A stretch of DNA of 64,000 nucleotides. Source: Theobroma cacao (taxonomy: Eukaryota; Streptophyta; Magnoliopsida; Malvales; Malvaceae). Below the pieces are notes generated by a model. The model was not told the DNA's origin. It searched no databases and saw nothing but the letters and a program-made list of their open reading frames with translations. The stretch lies in contig NC_030855.1 in the NCBI RefSeq assembly GCF_000208745.1, positions 6,002,514-6,066,513 on the forward strand. Direction: 5' to 3'. Shown here one piece after another: positions 57,351 to 64,000 of the stretch. The translations under genes were made by a program, and so were the position numbers. How positions within the stretch are numbered: the first letter of the stretch is position 1; each line of letters begins with the position of its first letter.

Positions 57351-57755
57351 TATTTTTATCCCACGCCATGCATTTAATCTTGCCTCACATTTGCATTCCA
57401 TTTTAGGTTAAATAGGAGATAAAATAAGAGAATAATAACTAAGAAAATATAGTAAAATTAAAAATTAAAGCCTAATAGGATAATCTAAGAATGGTATCGT
57501 TCATGGAATGGGCGTCCCGAGAGTACTAATCTTTCCTCGGGCGTAACCGTACTCCCAAGCCTAGATCTAAAAAAAAACGTAGACCAGTTTAAGGTTCTCT
57601 TCGACGAACTTAAAATTAATTTAAGGCTTCGTCGATTAGAATCGAATCAATAGGTGACCAATCGCACCTAGTAAAAAGATTGGTGGTGACTCCTAGTTTT
57701 TTTCAGTTTTCACTCGCGTCTGACGGTCGAGTTTCCGGACCCGCATGTTACGACA

Positions 57756-58556
57756 GGTAGAAACTAAATCTATCCTTGGATGGTGGCTTTGTGAGAGCAT
57801 CTGCTATTATAAGTACTTGAAACTATCCATGATTGATCTTTTCTCGAACAAAGAAAATAATCCAAAGCTAGATGTTTCATTCTATTATAAAAGACTTGGG
57901 TCACCATATGTGTAGGTGTAGGTGGTACTGAGATTATCATAATATACTATTGGTGAACTAGGTAGGAGAACTTAAAGTTCACTTAACAAATATTGGATCC
58001 ATGTAACTTTAGAAACTGTTGCACTTATGGCTCTGTTATCCACTTGTACACCACTTCTGTGGAAGACCTTATCATTGGTTTCTATTTTCAGAACACCGTG
58101 AGATAGGAGTTACTCCAAGACAGAGTAACATAAGCAGATTAAATGTTTTGTCGTCTGAATTGCCCGCCTAATTAGAATCTGAAAATGCTGGAAGACCCAA
58201 CTAAGATTGTTTCCTGAAAAATAAAGCATGCAACATTGTGCCTTTTAAATATCTCAAAACTCTTCGAAGAGAGTACTGATGCAGTGTAGTTGGCTTGTGC
58301 ATGAATTATGGCTTTTACTGCAACAACAATCATTACAATAAGTAATCGGTTTATTGGAAGAATAAGGCAATCGAAAGGATTTTAAGACAAAACTTAGAAT
58401 ATGTGCAAAAGGACGTCCAAGTCTGTGATGCCATGTGGAGAGGCCAGTTCTTAGTCCAATCATTGCTAATGCAGGTGATTTGATAAAATGGCTCAATAGC
58501 TTGGAATTCATAGACTCCATCCTTATTCAAGCTTTGAGCTGGTAGCTTCCTCAAGT
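57756..58556 (-). pseudogene. Decayed Ty1/copia pol fragments
   Basis: The minus strand from 58520 reads STWHHRLGRPFAHILSFVLK and NKPITYCNDC, the region between gag and integrase (pre-integrase zinc region). After about 58310 it jumps to the RNase H region: FRYLKGTMLHALFF-like text, LGLPAFSDSN, PISRCSENRNQ, KHLALDYFFVREKI-like and ADALTKPPSKDRF (about 57795-57757). Integrase and most of the reverse transcriptase are missing, so a large internal deletion preceded or followed the loss of function. Stops are many. Confidence 0.7.
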
Positions 58557-61500
58557 GAAGATTGAACCCTAATCAAAAAGAAAGAAAGAAAAATTTCAAT
58601 AAAATGTGGATATACAAGAAAGTAAGATATACAAAAAACTTTACAATTGAATTGAAGACAACTTATGATAAGTGTTTATCTTCGTTTTGTGACTTAGTTT
58701 TCTCTCCAATAAACACCCGAATAAAATATGAATGATATGTGTAAATTTATGTGATATATTTCATTCATATTTTAAGTGCACATTTGATAGATTGATAAAT
58801 TTAAAATAAATTAAAAAATCAATGAAAATCAAAAAGAGTACATGCTGATGGTGAAATTTACTCATTAAATGAAATGGAAAATAAAAATATTAAATGAATA
58901 AATAAATAGATCACGGGACATATGAAAGAAACAAATTATCATCTAATTAGTCAATCAATTAGGCAAGAGGCAGGAGTCAAAAATCTTCATTGGCATATAA
59001 AATCTTCCATATGCTTGTCGCAATAACTTTAGTCCACGTTTACGAGCTGTTTTGGATTGGATGAAAGCTTGAAATATAGGGTGAGTTGCTAAGTCAATAA
59101 TGCTCTGCCACAGAATTTCAGTTTCAGCATAGCATTCTATTCACGCCATTGATATTCCAATCCATAATTAATGTGTGAGAACTACCAAAAGTCACATCCT
59201 TTAGGGGAATATATAGACAAATTAAAAAGTCAATAACCACGGATTCCTTATTTTTCTTTCATTCTTTGCGCGTCTTTTAATCTTCTCTTTTCTCTCCATT
59301 CGTCATTAATAGTTTCTCCTATAATACTCTTGACTTAGTTATAAAAAGACGAAAGCTAAAATGCCAAAGAATTTTAAATTTACAAGCCACTGTGGGACTA
59401 CTGCATTTATGACACCAGAAAACGAAAAGGGCAATATGGGTTTTCGCTTTTCATTAGCTTCCCACTTTCTCTTTGATGTTTTTCTTTTGTTACGCATTTC
59501 ATCTCTTTGAATTGCTTCATCTGTTAAGTGAAAGCCCATTTAATTAATCGATTCTCTGTTCCTTTACAAGTCAACTCCATTGGTACAATCTTACCCTATT
59601 GTTCCAAGCGTCGCCATCTCTTTCTGTAATTGAATGCATGGAGGAATTTGTATCTAGAGTACTGAAATTGAAATCTCTTTCGTAGAAATATTTTATGGAC
59701 CCTACCCCGATGGAAATTAATACTTTTATAATAAAATAATATCGGTCCAGCCACCTTTCTTTTATAGACTATACAATATTAGCATTAATAATCAAACTAT
59801 TGCAACTTACCAATCTCACTAGAAAATGGTATAACACAAGATCAAAAATAAACAACACTTCACAGCATTACATTTCAAAAACCAGCTAAGCATCAAATAG
59901 ATAGTAAAATCAACCCGATCAGCGTATCACTTTTCATGAATCGTCAAGGTTTTCTCACTGCATGCCAACTACTTATCCAAGTTGTCAAAAAGCCTCCGGA
60001 TTAGCCAGCCTAATGACAGTATGCCGGATCCAAAACCTTCTGTACGAAAGAGAATTTAGAAACTAATAATTCAGTTTCCTTTATGAGCATCTTATTAGTG
60101 CTATCTTGGGTAATATATAGGCATAATGCATACATAATCGAGGGTCATAATCCATCTCTGTTGCTTCAAGTTCAAAGTTCTTTTGGAAAAAGAAAATAAT
60201 TTGTGCAAAGGAAAAAAAGAATTAGCGAGCCTTACGTACAAAAGAGAACTTAGAAACTAATAAAAGAACTAGCTTATATATAGTAGATTTTGTCCACAGG
60301 CCCAGCCTGAGTTGAGTCAGGTTTTCGACAGTACTTTTAAGGTTCTAGCCCGGTTTAGTTTGATTCGAAAATATGTATTAATAAATAATATATATTAATG
60401 AAATGTCATAAACAACCTAAATGGACAAGTCCAACTAGTTGTAACGTACTTGATTTTGAACTTTTGGGAAGTCGACCCAGCCTGACCCAACTCAGATATT
60501 TTAGGAAAGGGTAACATTTTCTTTAATTGGATGTAATCATAGCATCGAATTTGGTTTGTTTAAAACACATGGAAAAGTCTTCTATTATAATGAGATTACG
60601 ATGGGTAGAGGGAAAGTGACAATTGTCTTATCCCTAACCCGCCCTTTCTTCTTCCAATGGTATCACCACTCATGTTTTCCTTTTTTTTTTCTTTTTTAAT
60701 TTTTGGGACAGAAACTGACATGATTTTTTTAGTTCTTCGTTTTTTTGTTGTTGTAGGAATGACTTTAAACAATCAAAATGCACAATTGTTTTCAAAAAAA
60801 AAAAAAGTAATGTGTTGATTGACAATTTTTGTTTACTAGAAAAAGTGTATATATATATATATATATATATATTATTCTTTATTTACAATTGCTGAGTTTT
60901 TTTTGGTTAGATTTTTAAATATAAAAAGAATTTGTTGCTTTGCTAAGATATGCTTTTAATTTCATGTACTAGCACAATAATCATCAACTGAGAAAACAGA
61001 GCAAATCATGGGTAGTTATTTGTAGACCACCTGAATTAGTAATTAAAATTAATTAATTTTATAGGTATTATTAATTAAAATTAATTATTTAATATTTAAA
61101 TAATTAATATTCCAAAATTATGTTATTATTTATTATTTTAAGAGATAAAGTTTGAAAACTTAAAAATTTACATTAAAAGGAACATAAGTTTATTCAATTT
61201 TATATTTTCATACATACGATTGTAATTTTGTTAAATTAACACTATATTCTAAGTAAATTGTTTTCAAACCAAACATTATAATGTAATTTTCTCAATAATC
61301 ACATTCTTTACGATCATCACTTTGTCATATATATATACCAAACGCTATAATATTATATTCTCGACAATTACATTGTTAACAATTATGTTCCTAATAAAGT
61401 AAAAAACATCAATCTAATATATAAGTTAGTTATAAATATCTCATTATCATTATAGACACTCTATTTTGTCTTGTAGATTAATTTCTTTGCCTTTGTTCCA

Positions 61501-62316
61501 TTTATTTTTTTTCTTTTATCACCATATTTTATTTTATTTGTTTTATTAGGTTAACGTCAAAATGATTTAGGCTTTTTTAAATCCATGTTATCTTAGATTT
61601 GTTTGTACCTTTTGGGCTTTAATAAGATTCAATCTGATTTATGAATTAGGCTTTGGACCCAATTTGCATTCCATTGGGCCCAAGTTCTATTTCCTTCTAC
61701 TTAGCGTCCGTGAAGCCCAATGAGCTTTTTGTTTTATTATTCATAAGCTTTTCTTTACTTTAAGTTAAAAAAATGAAAAAAATAGATTTTTTAAATTAAT
61801 AAAAAAATATAAAAGTAACAAATAATAATAAAAAAAAAGGCTGCAAGCTTTGGGCCGTAAAATTATAGGGTAATAATGGAGTTTTTAGCTTCTTCTACTG
61901 TGGTGGTTTTCGGGAGTTGTTTGTTCTGCCTTTTTAGTTGTAAAAGGAAGGAGGGGTTTAGAGCTTTTTTGGTACAGAATTTATTCTAATGCTGCAAAAG
62001 AAAACAAAAAACAAATGATGAAGCAAGGACGGTAATGCAAAAGTTTTGATGCCATTTTAAAAGGTGCAAGATTTTATTGGAGAACTTTAGAAGGAATAGC
62101 CAAGGAACTCACGTACGTTCTACCTTAATATATGCAGTTCACCCTTGCTTTCCCAGCATTGCAGTTCAAAATTATAAATCAATATTTGAAATTCTACGGT
62201 TATGTTTTCTCTTATGTACAAATTAATCATATTGCATTAGATATCATCACTAGTAAAAGGGCAATGGTTAGTAGTATAGCCCCGCACCACTATCTCATCA
62301 ATTAGATAGCACTGCA
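58557..62316. other. AT-rich intergenic region without recognised genes
   Basis: 3.8 kb of AT-rich DNA. Contains an (AT)n tract at 60848-60872 and a TTAATTAAAATTAATTA-rich stretch at about 61040-61110. Open frames here, such as 59539-59339 on minus (66 codons), match no family I recognise. Two short near-palindromic segments at about 60305 and 60480 are listed separately. Confidence 0.5.
60300..60500. repeat. Small element with inverted GC-rich ends
   Basis: CAGCCTGAGTTGAGTCAGG (about 60304-60322) faces CAGCCTGACCCAACTCAG (about 60478-60495), so CTGAGTTG(A/G)GTCAGG is present in both orientations with an AT-rich centre. It may be a small MITE or a fragment. Confidence 0.4.
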
Positions 62317-62670
62317 GTGATGAGAGTAATGAAAAAAAGAGAATGGGGGAGACTAAAGAAGTGGTTCATCTCGGTGCAAGAATGGATAGAGGACTTTAGA
62401 ACAGAGGTGAGACACAAATGGGTAGAAATAAGGGGACTACCGGCACATATACGGTGCTACGAGACATACCAGAATCTACCTAAATGCTGGGGAGAGTTGG
62501 TATATGCAGAGGAGAATACGGGAAACAGGAGAAATTACAATCAGTGCATCTCGCTAGTTGCCATAAGGAATTCCGAGAGGAAAGAAGCAATAAGGAGGAA
62601 GACAGCCATGTTTCAAATTCAAATTGGATTGAGAATGGCGCATGGTATGGAGAGAAAGCTGATAGAATGA
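62317..62670 (+). pseudogene. LINE ORF1-like (nucleic-acid-binding) fragment
   Basis: The frame holds HKWVEIRGLPAHIRCYETYQ followed by a WGELVYAEENTGNRRNYNQC segment. WV.I.GLP...W....F..I...WG.L...DE.T is the pattern of the RNA-binding domain of plant LINE ORF1 / DUF4283 proteins. Upstream zinc-knuckle or downstream ORF2 parts were not found. A short open frame on a lone domain supports a fragment and not a host gene. Confidence 0.45.
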
Positions 62671-64000
62671 GGAAAGGACATATGATAGAGAACACTGTGA
62701 CAAAAGACGACTCAACGGCAGAAAGAGAGGAGTCAACGTGGTTGCCTGAAGCTTAGATGGAGAGTGCAACAGAAAGTAGGAAAAAATGATAAATAAAAAA
62801 AAAAAAAGAGAAGGATGGAGAACGAAATGAAGCCCAAAAGGGGAAGAAGGCTGAAAGAAATAGGCCTCGAAATAGTAGGCCCCGGGGAAGAATAAAAGAA
62901 AGCAAGCCGAGCCTAATTGCTGTTAATAATGGACCGAATTTTGTTGTAAACGGTTTTGAGTTATCTAGGCTCCAGAGATAGAAAATTATGAAAACTCAAA
63001 TAAAGAAGGGGTCGAGTGGAAAAACAAGGATGGGATTTTACGATTTGTGTGAAATCCCAACTTTCCATCTAATTTTAGTTTAGTAAATTTCTTCAAAATA
63101 TAAGAAGTCTTTTCTTTATGAGCTATTGTATGAGCTTCCTAAGTAAAATGTTCTTTGTTTCCTTTCTCATATAGTGTTTTCATGCGAAGGAATGAATATT
63201 GGAAGAGTGGGAGAGAAAAGAAACACAAAAGAATCAATTTTTGCAAGTTAAGGGATGAAGGGTTGATCCCTAGAGGTTAAAAGTTCAATTTTAACCCTCT
63301 GGAACTCAAGAATCGACCTTTGAGCATTAAAAGGTCGACCTTTGTAGTTGAGAACATGAATTTTAGCTTTGAGGATTGAAAAGGCCAATCCCTAGAGTAA
63401 AAATATCAATCACTAGAGTAAAAAAGGTTAATCCATGGAGCCCAATAGGAAAATCAAAAAACCTAAACCGAGCCTCAATTGTTTATTTCACTCTTTTTCA
63501 ACCTCTTTTTTCTTCTCTTCGCTGTCCTAACCTCTCCCTTTTAACCCTTATTCATATTAGTAAGGATTAAGCTTCCAAACTCAAATCTAAGGTTAGAGCT
63601 AACCTTATTTAGTTCAAAAATCTATGGGTTTATACTAACTTTCTCACTATGAATTTCAGCAACTTTTTCCCTTTGAGTTGAAGATTTTTTTTTTGAGATT
63701 TTTGTTTTGAGATATTGTGAAATCCCACTTTGAGTAAAAGGATAAGTTAGGAAATCTTTAGGTGAGTATATATATTACATATTTTGAACATCAAACTTAG
63801 TTTTAATTTTGAAAAGAATTCATTGACACTTTAAGTGATTTGTCACTTTTGAAGTAGAAATTTTCTAAGTTTGGAAGCGGCCAAAATATGTGATTTTTAT
63901 AGAACAATCTTTAGAAAATAAAAAATGACGGTAATGATTCCCTTAAATTTTAGATGATTAAAAATGATTTTTCCCTAATTTTTGGAATACGTTTGCTATG
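62671..64000. other. Downstream intergenic DNA to the window edge
   Basis: A purine-rich stretch (62690-62920), then AT-rich DNA. At about 63250-63430 short words such as GAAAGGTCGACCTTTG-like, CCCTAGAGTAAAAAT and CACTAGAGTAAAAAA recur at 25-45 bp, a degenerate minisatellite that resembles LTR leader sequence. No gene is recognised. Confidence 0.5.

Larger units (their letters stand above)
54890..57755 (+). mobile_element. Solo LTR, 2.87 kb, flanked by GGTAG
   Basis: Begins TGTAGACAC and ends GTTACGACA. GGTAG is directly before (54885-54889) and directly after (57756-57760). A TATA-like GTGTATAAAGCC at about 55131-55142 gives plus orientation. The middle is A-rich, the 3' third carries three copies of a ~120-bp module, and there is no open frame of interest. 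It is inserted in the decayed copia element whose RNase H end abuts its right side. The long LTR suits a Ty3/gypsy family, an inference from size and ends. Confidence 0.88.

Noticed and set aside
59339..59539. 66-codon minus-strand frame with a basic stretch
   Set aside because: No family, no promoter context or splice partners; kept as unassigned DNA.

Overview
This window is nuclear DNA from a flowering plant, almost certainly a eudicot. The evidence is two intron-containing cytochrome P450 genes of the CYP716A type (the subfamily that oxidises triterpene skeletons, often at C-28), set in AT-rich DNA packed with typical plant transposable elements. The species cannot be named from the sequence. 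Only the two P450 genes look intact; almost everything else is mobile-element DNA in various stages of decay.

Layout. 1-15.2 kb is intergenic and repeat-derived. It holds three diverged copies of one LTR family (1.14-2.49 kb inverted; solo LTR 4948-6167; solo LTR 13513-15244), a solo LTR of another family (9338-10152), a MITE-like element (3244-3742) and a short LTR element with both LTRs, PBS, PPT and only a gag-like remnant (10966-13364, minus strand). The first P450 gene (15632-18839, +) starts about 390 bp after the solo LTR at 13513-15244. 19.1-28.4 kb is a nested stack: a MITE-like element (19131-19646), with an 8.7-kb hAT transposon (19647-28367) inserted at its edge. The hAT has a perfect 8-bp target duplication and has itself received a LINE (19843-23027) and a probable solo LTR (23678-24778).

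28.7-45.2 kb appears to be one very large Mutator-like element (MULE). Its contents are a decayed transposase on +, a second decayed + strand gene that may be a transposon-associated protein, and a decayed DUF1985/Ulp1-peptidase gene on -, interrupted by a 3.1-kb LTR-like insertion. Five arrays of a degenerate GGCATTGCGTGACTGG motif lie in it, in one orientation left of the transposase and in the opposite orientation right of it. The second P450 gene (48179-45610, -) follows. The two P450 genes therefore face each other tail to tail, about 26.8 kb apart, with the nested elements between them.

48.8-58.6 kb holds a LINE broken by a class II element with dense subterminal repeats, a second truncated LINE with a 10-bp target duplication (52908-54546), and a 2.9-kb solo LTR with a 5-bp duplication (54890-57755) inserted in a decayed copia element. 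58.6-64 kb is AT-rich with one LINE ORF1-like fragment (62317-62670).

Functionally, the two P450s are probably diverged paralogues acting on a triterpene such as beta-amyrin, alpha-amyrin or lupeol at the endoplasmic reticulum. No oxidosqualene cyclase or other triterpene gene lies in the window, so a biosynthetic gene cluster is not supported here. All target duplications, inverted repeats and exon junctions were read by eye from the sequence; family names of mobile elements rest on recognised motifs and not on database searches.
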